A stretch of 64,000 bases of DNA from Cellulophaga lytica DSM 7489. Its GTDB lineage: Bacteria > Bacteroidota > Bacteroidia > Flavobacteriales > Flavobacteriaceae. Below the pieces are notes generated by a model. The model was not told the DNA's origin. It was given only the letters and a program-made list of their open reading frames with translations, and ran no database searches. The stretch is taken from NCBI RefSeq assembly GCF_000190595.1, contig NC_015167.1, positions 1,353,501-1,417,500 of the forward strand, in the 5' to 3' direction. The position numbers were made by a program, and so were the translations under genes. Below are positions 9,645-18,794 of the stretch, in pieces; position 1 is the first letter of the stretch; each line of letters starts with the position of its first letter.

Positions 9645-11147
9645 ATGAAGCAATTTAAAAAATTAATAGTGGCACTTACTCTTGTAGTAGGTGGTACTTC
9701 TTGCGAAGGTTTAGACGTAGAGCCTACTGGTTTTTATTCTGATGAAAACTTTTACAAGACTATTGAAGATGCAGAGGCGTCTATTTTATATGCTTATGAT
9801 GCACTAACATTAGTGAGTTACGCTCCTGTTACGTATTACTTTACAGAATTAGCGTCAGACAACTGCATTGTTAAAGCAGATGAAGGTGCAGATGCACAGG
9901 CATTTGTAAATTGGGAGGTAACAGCTCAAAACCAATTACTAACACAGTATTACAGATCTATATATATTGCTGTAAACCGTGCAAATGCAGTAATAGAAAA
10001 TATAGAGGGTAAAGGTTTTAATCCAGAAGATGAAAAACGTATTTTAGGAGAAGCTTTGTTTTTAAGAGCTTACAACCACTTTAACGCTGTAAAAGCCTTT
10101 GGTTTAGCCCCTTTACAAAAATCTCTAATAGATAAGTTAGATGAAACCACAGCTACACTGCCTGCAGATATGCAAGAAGTTTACACCTTTTTAATAGACG
10201 ATTTAACTAGAGCAATAGACAACTTAGAGGTAAACAGAGTTACTGGTCGTGCAGATAAAGTTGCTGCACAGGCACTGCTTTCTAAAGTGTACTTATTTGC
10301 TGCTTCTGCTAAAGAAAGTGGTGTTCCTAAATACAATACTATTACAGAAAGTGTAGACAATTTATATGCTAAAGCAGCAGAGTATGCAGGTATGGTTCTA
10401 AACAACCAAGGAGAATATAGTCACGATACTGATCTACAAAATATTTATAATGTTGACTCTCCTAACGGACCTGAACATATTTTTATATTATCGTTAGATA
10501 GGTCTGGCACAGAAGAAGGAGATTACTCTAAATTATCTAAATACTTTATTCCTTATATAGATGGTGCAACAGTTTATCTAAAAAATACAAATGGCACTTT
10601 TTCTCCAACACATGACGGGTGGAGCGTTTTTCAGACTACAGATAAATTATTTACTTCTTATGAAACAGAAGACAAACGTAAAACAGATTTGTTTGTTTCT
10701 GAAATATACAACCAAGATGGTGTTGCTGTAGGTTCTGTTGCAGATGGTACTGTAATTTATCCGTTTACAAGAAAATACATAGATCCTTTATTTGAAGGCG
10801 ATAAAACAAGTACAAGACCATACTTAATTCGTTACTCAGACATACAATTGGTTTATGCAGAAGCTACTGCTAATGCAGATGGTTTAGCACAATACAATCA
10901 AATTAGAAGCAGAGCAAACGCTACAGAGTTAGCTAGTATAGGTGGTTTATCTAAGGCAGACTTTAGAAAACTGGTTGTAGAAGAACGCCAAAGAGAACTT
11001 GCTTACGAAGGAGACCGCCTATGGGATCTTAGACGTACAAACACAGTACAAAGCAATGTAACCAATGCCGCTGGTTTATCTCCAGAAGCAGTTGCTTTTT
11101 ATCCTATTCCACAACGTGAAATAGACTTAAACCCTAACATCAACTAA
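9645..11147 (+). CDS. SusD/RagB family glycan-binding lipoprotein
   Basis: Surface lipoprotein that caps the SusC barrel and binds the glycan. I use the Met at 9645 because it begins a clean lipoprotein signal (MKQFKKLIVALTLVVGGTSC, lipobox Cys at residue 20). An upstream in-frame ATG at 9612 would add 11 residues ahead of the signal. The mature protein shows the SusD N-terminal region (NFYKTIEDAEASILYAYDAL), TPR-like helices including RILGEALFLRAYNHF, and the C-terminal SusD signature (YAEATANADGLAQYNQIRSR, then VVEERQRELAYEGDRLWDLRR). About 500 residues is normal for the family. The gene follows susC closely. Confidence 0.95.
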   Translation: MKQFKKLIVALTLVVGGTSCEGLDVEPTGFYSDENFYKTIEDAEASILYAYDALTLVSYAPVTYYFTELASDNCIVKADEGADAQAFVNWEVTAQNQLLTQYYRSIYIAVNRANAVIENIEGKGFNPEDEKRILGEALFLRAYNHFNAVKAFGLAPLQKSLIDKLDETTATLPADMQEVYTFLIDDLTRAIDNLEVNRVTGRADKVAAQALLSKVYLFAASAKESGVPKYNTITESVDNLYAKAAEYAGMVLNNQGEYSHDTDLQNIYNVDSPNGPEHIFILSLDRSGTEEGDYSKLSKYFIPYIDGATVYLKNTNGTFSPTHDGWSVFQTTDKLFTSYETEDKRKTDLFVSEIYNQDGVAVGSVADGTVIYPFTRKYIDPLFEGDKTSTRPYLIRYSDIQLVYAEATANADGLAQYNQIRSRANATELASIGGLSKADFRKLVVEERQRELAYEGDRLWDLRRTNTVQSNVTNAAGLSPEAVAFYPIPQREIDLNPNIN

Positions 11148-11158
11148 ACTAAAGCGCA

Positions 11159-12856
11159 ATGAAAAAATTAAATAACATATATTTTATAGTGCTGGCACTA
11201 TTTTTTGTGGCCTGTACAGAAAATCCTCTAGAAGATGTAGAGGGCACAGATTGGCAAAAAGAACGCAACGTGGTTTCTATTTTAGTTGAAGGTCAAATAG
11301 GTACAGCTATTATAGAACGTAATTTTGATGATGCTAAAATTAAAATTTATGCAAAAACAGAAAATATAGCAGATTTATCTAAGGTAGAAATTAAAAATAT
11401 TGAGCTTTCATATGGTGCAACTTCTGCAAATGAAAAGGGCACAACATTAGATTTAAGTTCTGGTACAGCTACAATTGCTGTAACAGCTGGGGCTGGCGAA
11501 ACCCTAAATTGGGAAGTTACATTACTACCATTTAAGTCTGACCTAGAAGGCACTTGGTACATTGGTGATGTACGTATGTATTGTGATATGTTTACCTGGG
11601 AGAGCTGGGGCTGGGAAAAGAATGAAAGTATGTTTAGTTACTTAGCAGAATTAAACCCAGAGTTAGACAACGAAATTATTTTTACTGTAGAAGGCGCAGA
11701 TGCTAAAGGAAACCCTTTTGGTAATTATGAGCATAACGCAGGTAATGATGGTGCTTTTGGTAGTTATACTGATGCTAGCAAAGGATGGAACTTTAATACA
11801 CGATTTCGTAAAATACCAACAGGTAAAGGTACTTGGCTGCGCGATTTTGAACGAAACAAAGTAATTATTACCGATGCAAACAAAGTAGAACATGAACTAG
11901 ATTTAGAGTTACTAACCGCAACTAACGAAGTAAATTTAAAAACTGAAGTTCCTTACTTAGCCGAAAACTTTAACTGGACAGATACTGACTGGAGTTATGA
12001 AGAATTAGCTCATATGTCTAAACTAACCTGGTATACATTAACCAAAAAACGTGTATTACAAACAGGTAATAGCATTACTGGCTTAACTGTTAAAGACCAA
12101 GTAGGAGACACACAAATAGATGCAGATGCTAAAGAAATTACAGTTACTGTTGCAGATAACGGAGCAGACATTTCTGCTATAGAACTTACAGGCCTAAACA
12201 TTTCTTATGCAGCTACAGCAGACACAAGTGTTGGTAATACTTTAAATTTTTCTACAGACAATAGCACTACAATAAATGTTACTTCACAAACTGGTGAAAG
12301 CACTTTATGGACAGTTAAACTAAAAATAGATGTTGATTTAAGTAACGTGTCTATTGCAGGAACTTGGAACATTTCCGAAATAGGCGTTTACTGTGATATG
12401 TTTACCTGGGAAAGCTGGGGCTGGGAAAAAACTGAACTTTTAAATAATTACCTACCTAGTGCAGGTAAAGAACTAGATAATACAATTTCATTTGTTGTAG
12501 AAGGTAAAAACGGAGACAACCCTTACGGCACATTTGAAAACAATGCTGGTGCAGATGGCGAGCACGGAGATTTTGTTTCTGATGACACTACTTGGCCAGA
12601 AACAGAATTTAATGCAAGATTTAGAAAAGTGCCTACAGGTACAGGAACTTGGGAACTTGTAGGAGACACAGTAACTATTACAGATAGTGCAGGCACTGTA
12701 TTTGTTTTAACACTAGAAATTAATTCTGAAACTGAAATTGCTATAACCTCAGAAGTAGAGTATTTATCTGAATTATACAATTGGACAGACACAAACTACA
12801 ATTACGAAGAGACAGCACATATGTCTAAAAAAATGTGGTACAACTTAAGCAAATAA
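11159..12856 (+). CDS. Surface lipoprotein with two tandem aromatic-rich modules (SusE/F position)
   Basis: Lipoprotein of 565 residues (signal ends FFVACTEN, Cys at about 20). It consists of two copies of one unit, about 35-300 and about 305-565. Each unit has an Ig-like segment followed by a beta-rich domain. The hallmark YCDMFTWESWGWEK appears in both copies, and so do LDN.I.F.VEG, FRK.PTG.GTW, NWTDT and AHMSK. The dense Trp/Tyr/Phe content suggests carbohydrate binding by stacking. It lies 11 bases after susD, where SusE/SusF-type surface glycan-binding proteins are encoded. I do not recognise the second domain as an established carbohydrate-binding family, so its role is inferred from position, lipidation and aromatic content. 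Confidence 0.75.
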   Translation: MKKLNNIYFIVLALFFVACTENPLEDVEGTDWQKERNVVSILVEGQIGTAIIERNFDDAKIKIYAKTENIADLSKVEIKNIELSYGATSANEKGTTLDLSSGTATIAVTAGAGETLNWEVTLLPFKSDLEGTWYIGDVRMYCDMFTWESWGWEKNESMFSYLAELNPELDNEIIFTVEGADAKGNPFGNYEHNAGNDGAFGSYTDASKGWNFNTRFRKIPTGKGTWLRDFERNKVIITDANKVEHELDLELLTATNEVNLKTEVPYLAENFNWTDTDWSYEELAHMSKLTWYTLTKKRVLQTGNSITGLTVKDQVGDTQIDADAKEITVTVADNGADISAIELTGLNISYAATADTSVGNTLNFSTDNSTTINVTSQTGESTLWTVKLKIDVDLSNVSIAGTWNISEIGVYCDMFTWESWGWEKTELLNNYLPSAGKELDNTISFVVEGKNGDNPYGTFENNAGADGEHGDFVSDDTTWPETEFNARFRKVPTGTGTWELVGDTVTITDSAGTVFVLTLEINSETEIAITSEVEYLSELYNWTDTNYNYEETAHMSKKMWYNLSK

Positions 12857-12863
12857 AGATCAT

Positions 12864-12886
12864 CACCTTAACTATAAATTAAGGTG
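12864..12886 (+). other. Intercistronic hairpin between lipoprotein and glycosidase genes
   Basis: CACCTTAA and TTAAGGTG form a perfect 8-bp stem with a 7-base loop, with no U-run after it. It lies in the 56-base gap after the lipoprotein gene and may stabilise the upstream mRNA end, giving more binding protein than downstream enzymes. Confidence 0.5.
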
Positions 12887-12912
12887 CTACAACAATACTA
12901 AAGAAATAGAAT

Positions 12913-14430
12913 ATGACACTAAAAAATATTTTCACTGCTGTATTACCAATGCTACTTGTTGCCGCAAGTTGTAATGATGATGAGCCTGCATTTACTTCTA
13001 TAGAAAAAAACAGAGAGGTACTAATTACAGAAGAACTTGTTTCTACCAATTTTGTTGGTAATGGTGCACAATGGGGTGGTTATGATATGGTGCCAACCTG
13101 GTTAGGAACAGAAACACTTAGTGATGCAGATTGGAACACCCTATTTAAGCGTATAGATTTTATGAGGCCTCCGTTTTTAAGAATTGTAACCAATTCTGGT
13201 TGGTCTTATGATAATGATGGTGTGTATGATGAGACTACAAAAACGTTATCGCTTTTTAAAATGTTAGACTATGCCAAAGAACGCAATATAGAAATTACGT
13301 ATGGTGAATGGGGCCACAGCTCTACAGGTGACATTAGCACTATAGATATGGATTGGATTGAAAAATCTGTGAAATTCTTAAATCATTTGGTAAACGAAAA
13401 AGGCTATACCAACATTAAAACAATAAATATTATTAATGAGCCTAATGGCGATTGGTCTAGTACTAAAGGAGATTACAACATTTGGAAAAATGTACAGCTA
13501 GCTTATTTAGAAGAAATGAAAAACTACAGCTTGGCAGACATTAAAGTAATGGGGCCAGATATAGCCGTTTTTAACACCGCTAGCCAAACAGAATGGTTAA
13601 CAAAAACTGAGGCAGATTTAGGAGACAATGTAGGTTTGTATGACATTCACGTGTACCCACAACAACAACTAATTCGTAATGGTGAGTTTGCACAAATGCT
13701 TAGCGCATATAAAAAAATAACTCCGGCAGACAAGCGTATTGTTTTAGGAGAAATAGGATTTAAATACACAGAGGTAGATGCGCAGCTAAAATTAGAAAAC
13801 GAAGAAGCTATTGCTAACGACCCATATGCTGGTGAAGATTCTAATATGATGATTTACAAAGCTTTTTACGGCATAGATATGGCAGATGCCTTAATACAAG
13901 CAATGAGAGAAGGCTTCTCTGGCTCTTTAGTTTGGAATATGGATGACGCTATGTACAATAGTCCAGACAACGGAGATTACCAGTCTGATAAATTAAAACG
14001 TTGGGGTTTTTGGAACATTTTAGGCGAAGAACACACTGGCAATGTTAGTGATGAAGACATTAGACCATACTTTTATCCTGTTTCATTATTAACTCGCTTT
14101 TTTCCTGCTGGTAGTGATATTTATAACGTAGAACTACCTAATAAAAAAGGATTACGTGCCGTAGTAGGTACATACAATGGTAAACAAACAATTGCTATTG
14201 TAAACTCTCATTACAGTACCTATGAGCTTAATTTAAAATCGGACTTTTTAGGCAACATTACTGCAAATAAATACAGCTACAAGTCTAACGCAGATGGCTC
14301 TTTTGTTGGTAAAGTAGATGAAAATGGCTTTGCTACTCCAATAGAAAATAACAAAGAATTAAACTTTACAAATGGTGTAAATATGACCCTAGAAGGGGAG
14401 TCTTTTATACTATTTACAAATATGGAGTAA
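12913..14430 (+). CDS. Clan GH-A glycoside hydrolase, lipoprotein
   Basis: Predicted lipoprotein glycosidase of 505 residues (lipobox VAASC, Cys20). The (beta/alpha)8-barrel catalytic pair of clan GH-A is visible. The acid/base is Glu176 in INEPNGDW, preceded by the conserved Asn, and the nucleophile is Glu280 in VLGEIGF. A YDIHVYP segment lies before the nucleophile. A C-terminal beta-sandwich (about 420-505) completes it. It is related over its whole length to the enzyme at 15520, sharing the VGNG/IGNG start, the NEPNG and GEIGF motifs, and a WNMDDAM/WGLDDAM segment. It overlaps GH5/GH30/GH39-like families in appearance, and I cannot assign one. Next to GH130 it probably releases mannose-containing oligosaccharides at the outer membrane. 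Confidence 0.8.
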   Translation: MTLKNIFTAVLPMLLVAASCNDDEPAFTSIEKNREVLITEELVSTNFVGNGAQWGGYDMVPTWLGTETLSDADWNTLFKRIDFMRPPFLRIVTNSGWSYDNDGVYDETTKTLSLFKMLDYAKERNIEITYGEWGHSSTGDISTIDMDWIEKSVKFLNHLVNEKGYTNIKTINIINEPNGDWSSTKGDYNIWKNVQLAYLEEMKNYSLADIKVMGPDIAVFNTASQTEWLTKTEADLGDNVGLYDIHVYPQQQLIRNGEFAQMLSAYKKITPADKRIVLGEIGFKYTEVDAQLKLENEEAIANDPYAGEDSNMMIYKAFYGIDMADALIQAMREGFSGSLVWNMDDAMYNSPDNGDYQSDKLKRWGFWNILGEEHTGNVSDEDIRPYFYPVSLLTRFFPAGSDIYNVELPNKKGLRAVVGTYNGKQTIAIVNSHYSTYELNLKSDFLGNITANKYSYKSNADGSFVGKVDENGFATPIENNKELNFTNGVNMTLEGESFILFTNME

Positions 14431-14492
14431 TCTATAAAGTAGAATTAAAAAATCAATCAATATAATTTACAAATAAGGAAATAAAAATTAGT

Positions 14493-15539
14493 ATGAATAC
14501 TGTAGAACAAAAAAAAACAGGATTATTACGTCTTAAAAAACACCAAAACAACCCAGTTTTAAGTCCAAATCCAGAAAACGATTGGGAAAGTTTAGTTGTT
14601 TGCAACCCAGGAGTTTGGTATGAAAACGGTACATTTTTTATGCTGTACAGAGCCGCTGGTAATGATAAAGAGCATCAAATACGTTTTGGTTTAGCCACAA
14701 GTACAGATGGTGTAAACTTTACTCGTACCTCTAACCAACCTGTTTTTAGTCCAAGTACAGATGGGCCAGATATGGGCGCTGTAGAAGATCCTAGAATTGT
14801 AAAATTTGGAGATGAGTTTTATGTAACATATGCTTACAGACCTCATCCTCCAGGACAGTATTGGAATTTTGATCATGATCAAATTTTATTACCAGATTGT
14901 GATGCTGATGCTCCGTTGGTTTTAAAAAACAACATTGCAAACTCGGGCTTACTTTTAACCAAAGATTTTAAAAATTACAGACGCTTAGGAAGAATTACAC
15001 AAAGTAATTTAGACGATAGAGATGTTATTATTTTTCCAGAAAAAATAAACGGGAAATATGCAATGTTACACAGACCAAAAGAATGGATTGGTGAAGAGTA
15101 TGGCTGTGATAAACCTTCTATATGGATTCGTTTTTCTAACGATTTAATGGTTTGGGAAGAGCCAAGTACATTGCTACTTGCAGGTATTAATAATAGCTGG
15201 GAAGAAAAAATTGGCGGTAGCACACCTCCTTTAAAAACTAAAGATGGCTGGTTAATTATATATCATGGTGTAGAAAATGGCGGCTTAGGTTATTACCGTG
15301 TTGGTGCGGCTCTTTTAGATTTAGAAGACCCTACAATTGTAAAATCTAGACTAACCAATTGGATCATGGAGCCAGAGCACGATTATGAAATTGATGGCTT
15401 TTACAAAGGTTGTGTTTTTCCAACAGGAAATATGATTATTGATGATACTTTATACGTATATTATGGTGCTGCAGACAGGTATGTTGGTCTTGCAACATGT
15501 AATATTGATGAATTATTAAATGAACTTAAAAATGCTTAA
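14493..15539 (+). CDS. GH130 family glycosidase/phosphorylase
   Basis: Enzyme of 348 residues with no signal peptide, so probably cytoplasmic. GH130 five-bladed beta-propeller features are clear: NPVLSPNPENDWE, then NPGVWYENGTFFMLYRA, GAVEDPRIVKF (its Asp is the usual catalytic residue), IFPEKINGKYAMLHRP, WEEKIGGSTPPLKTKDGWL and YHGV near the phosphate site. Characterised GH130 members cleave beta-mannosides by phosphorolysis or hydrolysis. It is the best indicator that this locus handles a mannose-containing glycan. It lies between two related GH-A enzymes, overlapping the next gene by up to 20 bases. The exact linkage cannot be read from sequence. Confidence 0.92.
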   Translation: MNTVEQKKTGLLRLKKHQNNPVLSPNPENDWESLVVCNPGVWYENGTFFMLYRAAGNDKEHQIRFGLATSTDGVNFTRTSNQPVFSPSTDGPDMGAVEDPRIVKFGDEFYVTYAYRPHPPGQYWNFDHDQILLPDCDADAPLVLKNNIANSGLLLTKDFKNYRRLGRITQSNLDDRDVIIFPEKINGKYAMLHRPKEWIGEEYGCDKPSIWIRFSNDLMVWEEPSTLLLAGINNSWEEKIGGSTPPLKTKDGWLIIYHGVENGGLGYYRVGAALLDLEDPTIVKSRLTNWIMEPEHDYEIDGFYKGCVFPTGNMIIDDTLYVYYGAADRYVGLATCNIDELLNELKNA

Positions 15540-17076
15540 AAAGCAAGTATTTAATTACCTATTACTTCTCCTTTTTTTGCCGTTAGCATTTTGCCAAACG
15601 GTAAAAAAGGAAGAGTTAGTTACAATTGATGCCAATACTATTATCTCTTCGGAATTTATTGGCAATGGAGTAGAGTGGTCTGCGTATCCACACGCAGATG
15701 CAGATGACGCAGAATGGGGCTTATTAATGACCAATAAAAAATGGGAAACTGTTTTTAAAAGGTTAAATTATATGAAACCCAAAATAGTACGTGTACTAGA
15801 CCAAGCAAATTGGAGGTACCTAGAGGGTATAGACAAAGATGGCAACCCAATTCTTAATTTTGAAAACCAAGAAATGCACGCTTTATACAAGCTGCTAGAC
15901 TACTGCCAAAAAAATGACATTAAAGTTATACTTGGAGAATGGGGACAACCGTACAAGGTGCATGACACACATTTAAAAATGCAAAATACCTTTACTGGTG
16001 CTACAGACCCTAAATGGTTAAATAGCATTGCAGAGCACCTAAACTACCTTGTAAATACTAAAGGATACAGCTGTATTAAGTATTACAACTTAGTAAATGA
16101 GCCAAACGGCTATTGGTCTTCTATAGATGGTAATTGGGACGAGTGGAAACTTGGTGTTAAAAAATTAGATAGTGCATTAGTGTCTAAAAAACTGAAAACA
16201 CCTGTACACGTTATAGGACCAGATGCTACACCTTTTAATAATGACAAATCTAAATATACAGGAACAGAATGGGCAAAGGAGTCTGTTTTACAATTAAGCA
16301 ATGTTTTAGCTGCTTATGATGTACATGATTACCCTACAAAAGAGTTTGTACGTTCTGGTGAGTTTGAAAAAAAATACTCTGCAATGATTTCTTTTGCTGA
16401 TAGCGTTGCAAAAAAACCTTTTATTTTAGGCGAAATTGGGTTTGAAAAATATGTAGATGAAAACATAAAAAGGTATGAGGCAGACCCGTTTGCTAGCCCA
16501 GATAGTCAATTATCTGTTTATGATTATGACTATGGTGTAGATATGGCAGATGTGCTAATACAATCTATGAATAGCGGTTTTGATGCCGTTATTGCTTGGG
16601 GGTTAGATGATGCTATGCATACCAACGGTGACACCGGAGATAAAAATCAGCTTAAAAAATGGGGAATGTGGAATATTCTTGGCAAAGAACTAACTGGTGA
16701 TGCTAAAGAAGAAGATATTAGACCTTGGTTTTATACGTGGTCTATTATAACCAGATACTTTACAGAAGATATGAAAATTGTAAAAACTACTGGTTTAAAG
16801 CTAAACAAAGTACGTATGGTATCTGGCTGGTCTACAAACAACCACGTTACGTTTTCTATTGTAAATAATAGTAGTAAAAACGCAACTTTTACACTAGACA
16901 CCAAAAATTTACAAAATAAAAACTTTAAAAAGTTTATATACAGTGAAAAAAACAGACCTGTAGACGGCAATAACTTTCCTAAAGCAGTACAAACTAATTT
17001 AAGTTTTACATCAGACTCAAAGCAAATAACTATTCCTGCAAAAAGCGTATTACTTTACACAACCTACAATTATTAA
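15520..17076 (+). CDS. Clan GH-A glycoside hydrolase, exported, paralog of the 12913 enzyme
   Basis: Exported glycosidase of 518 residues. The catalytic residues are readable: Glu194 in LVNEPNG (acid/base) and Glu305 in ILGEIGF (nucleophile). The signal sequence is hydrophobic (FNYLLLLLFLPLAFC) and may be lipidated, although PLAFC is not a perfect lipobox. Two starts are possible: 15520, overlapping the GH130 end by 20 bases, or the Met at 15532, overlapping by 8. Both keep the signal. It resembles the enzyme at 12913 throughout, including a WGLDDAM segment and C-terminal beta-sandwich, but is diverged enough to suggest a different chain-length or linkage preference. It ends 3 bases before the symporter gene, implying translational coupling. 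Confidence 0.8.
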   Translation: MNLKMLKKQVFNYLLLLLFLPLAFCQTVKKEELVTIDANTIISSEFIGNGVEWSAYPHADADDAEWGLLMTNKKWETVFKRLNYMKPKIVRVLDQANWRYLEGIDKDGNPILNFENQEMHALYKLLDYCQKNDIKVILGEWGQPYKVHDTHLKMQNTFTGATDPKWLNSIAEHLNYLVNTKGYSCIKYYNLVNEPNGYWSSIDGNWDEWKLGVKKLDSALVSKKLKTPVHVIGPDATPFNNDKSKYTGTEWAKESVLQLSNVLAAYDVHDYPTKEFVRSGEFEKKYSAMISFADSVAKKPFILGEIGFEKYVDENIKRYEADPFASPDSQLSVYDYDYGVDMADVLIQSMNSGFDAVIAWGLDDAMHTNGDTGDKNQLKKWGMWNILGKELTGDAKEEDIRPWFYTWSIITRYFTEDMKIVKTTGLKLNKVRMVSGWSTNNHVTFSIVNNSSKNATFTLDTKNLQNKNFKKFIYSEKNRPVDGNNFPKAVQTNLSFTSDSKQITIPAKSVLLYTTYNY

Positions 17077-17079
17077 ATT

Positions 17080-18717
17080 ATGAGTAACTTAAGTTATATA
17101 GACCTTACTGTACTAGTACTGTACATTGTTTTTATAGTATGGTGGGCCTTAAAAAATGGAAAAAGTAAAGATTCTGACGCCTATTTTTTAGCTGGCAGAA
17201 ACCTAACTTGGCCAATGGTTGGGTTATCTTTATTTGCCGCAAGTGTATCTAGTTCTACATTAATGGGGCATTCTGGAGAAGGCTTTATTAGCGGTATTGC
17301 TGTGTTTAATTACAACTGGATATCGGTTTTAATAATGGTATTTTTTGCCATGTTCTTTTTGCCTTTCTACATAAAATCTGGAATTTTTACAATGCCGGAA
17401 TTTTTAGAACGCAGGTTTGATGGTAAGTCTAGATCTTACTTTTCTTTTATTACAATTATTGGTAACGTTTTTTTAGATGCCTCTGCTACCCTATACACAG
17501 GCGCCTTAATTATAAAAATGATTTTTCCGGAAGTAGAAATTTTCTGGATTATTATAGGTATGGCAGCTGTTGCAGGTAGTTATACCATTATTGGTGGTTT
17601 GTCTTCTGCAATTAATGCAGATATGATACAAGCTGCTGTGTTAATTATTGGTTCTTCAATTTTATCATTCTACGCTATTAGTAGTATTGGTGGTTGGGAA
17701 TCTTTTATAGATAAATTTAACGATGGTGTTTGGTTAAAATTAACCAGACCGTTAGATGACCCTACTGTACCTTGGTTAGGAATGTGGATTGGTATTCCTA
17801 TTCTTGGGTTTTACTTTTGGGCTAACAACCAAGTTATGGTACAACGTGTATTATCTGCAAAATCTATAGACCATGGAAGAAAAGGTGTTTTACTAGTAGG
17901 TTTTTTATACCTATTTACATTATTTATTTTTATTGTTCCCGGATTAATTGCACGTGGTATAAACCTTTTTGGAGTAGAAAATTTGCCGCATGAATTAATA
18001 AGCGGAATTGATTTAAAAGAAAAATACGGTATAAATACAGACCAAGTATATCCAAGGCTTATTGTTAAGTTATTACCTGTTGGCCTTATTGGTATTATTT
18101 TATCTGCAATGATATCTGCTTTAACATCTACCTTAAGTGCCACATTAAGCTCTGTATCTACTTTATTTACTATGGATTTTTATAGTAAAATAGATAAAAA
18201 TGCCAGTAGCGCTAAAAAGGTAAAAGTTGGTAAAATTACAGCTGTTGTAACATTAGTAATTGCTGTTATTTGGGCTCCTTATATTCAGACTTTTGATTCG
18301 CTTATAGCCTATTACCAAGAAATAGTTTCTTATTTGGCACCACCAATTGTAGGTACATTTTTTATAGGTTTATTTTGGAAAAGAGCCAATGCTAAGGGCG
18401 CTTTTAGCGGCTTAATGGCAGGTTTAGCTGTTGCTGCCTTAATTATGACATTAAAGTATGTGCTAAACGTAGAAATAAATATTCACTTTTTACTATTAGC
18501 TCCTGTTCTGCTAATTATAAGCTTGGTAGTATCTATAATTGTGAGTTTAGCTACTGCACCACCACCAGCAGATAAGGTTGCAGAAAACACTTGGACCAAA
18601 CAAATTTGGATAGATGAAACTAAAGAACTTAAAGGTATTGTTTGGTATAAAAACTTTAGAGTACAAGCTATTTTGTTAGTTATAGCTTGCTTTGTTATGT
18701 ATGGCTTATTTTATTAA
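17080..18717 (+). CDS. Sodium:solute symporter (SSS family)
   Basis: Inner-membrane transporter of 545 residues with about 14 hydrophobic helices. The N-terminus (LVLYIVFIVWWALKNGKSKDSDAYFLAGRNLTW) and the following SLFAASVSSSTLMGHSGEGF segment are typical of the SSS family. A second family-typical region is the ALTSTLSATLSSVSTLFTMDFY stretch near residue 350. It ends the utilization operon and is followed by a strong terminator at 18741. It probably carries the released mono- or oligosaccharide into the cytoplasm, where GH130 acts. Confidence 0.92.
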   Translation: MSNLSYIDLTVLVLYIVFIVWWALKNGKSKDSDAYFLAGRNLTWPMVGLSLFAASVSSSTLMGHSGEGFISGIAVFNYNWISVLIMVFFAMFFLPFYIKSGIFTMPEFLERRFDGKSRSYFSFITIIGNVFLDASATLYTGALIIKMIFPEVEIFWIIIGMAAVAGSYTIIGGLSSAINADMIQAAVLIIGSSILSFYAISSIGGWESFIDKFNDGVWLKLTRPLDDPTVPWLGMWIGIPILGFYFWANNQVMVQRVLSAKSIDHGRKGVLLVGFLYLFTLFIFIVPGLIARGINLFGVENLPHELISGIDLKEKYGINTDQVYPRLIVKLLPVGLIGIILSAMISALTSTLSATLSSVSTLFTMDFYSKIDKNASSAKKVKVGKITAVVTLVIAVIWAPYIQTFDSLIAYYQEIVSYLAPPIVGTFFIGLFWKRANAKGAFSGLMAGLAVAALIMTLKYVLNVEINIHFLLLAPVLLIISLVVSIIVSLATAPPPADKVAENTWTKQIWIDETKELKGIVWYKNFRVQAILLVIACFVMYGLFY

Positions 18718-18740
18718 AAAAGTCTAAGTTTAGTTAATTA

Positions 18741-18774
18741 AAAATCCCACATCATTACAATGTGGGATTTTTTT
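18741..18774 (+). terminator. Bidirectional terminator after the utilization operon
   Basis: AAATCCCACA and TGTGGGATTT form a 10-bp stem with a 9-base loop, followed by a T-run on the plus strand and preceded by an A-run. It ends the symporter transcript, and on the minus strand it can also end the REC-GT2 transcript. Confidence 0.92.
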
Positions 18775-18794
18775 AGTTAGAAGAGAACCTTAAC

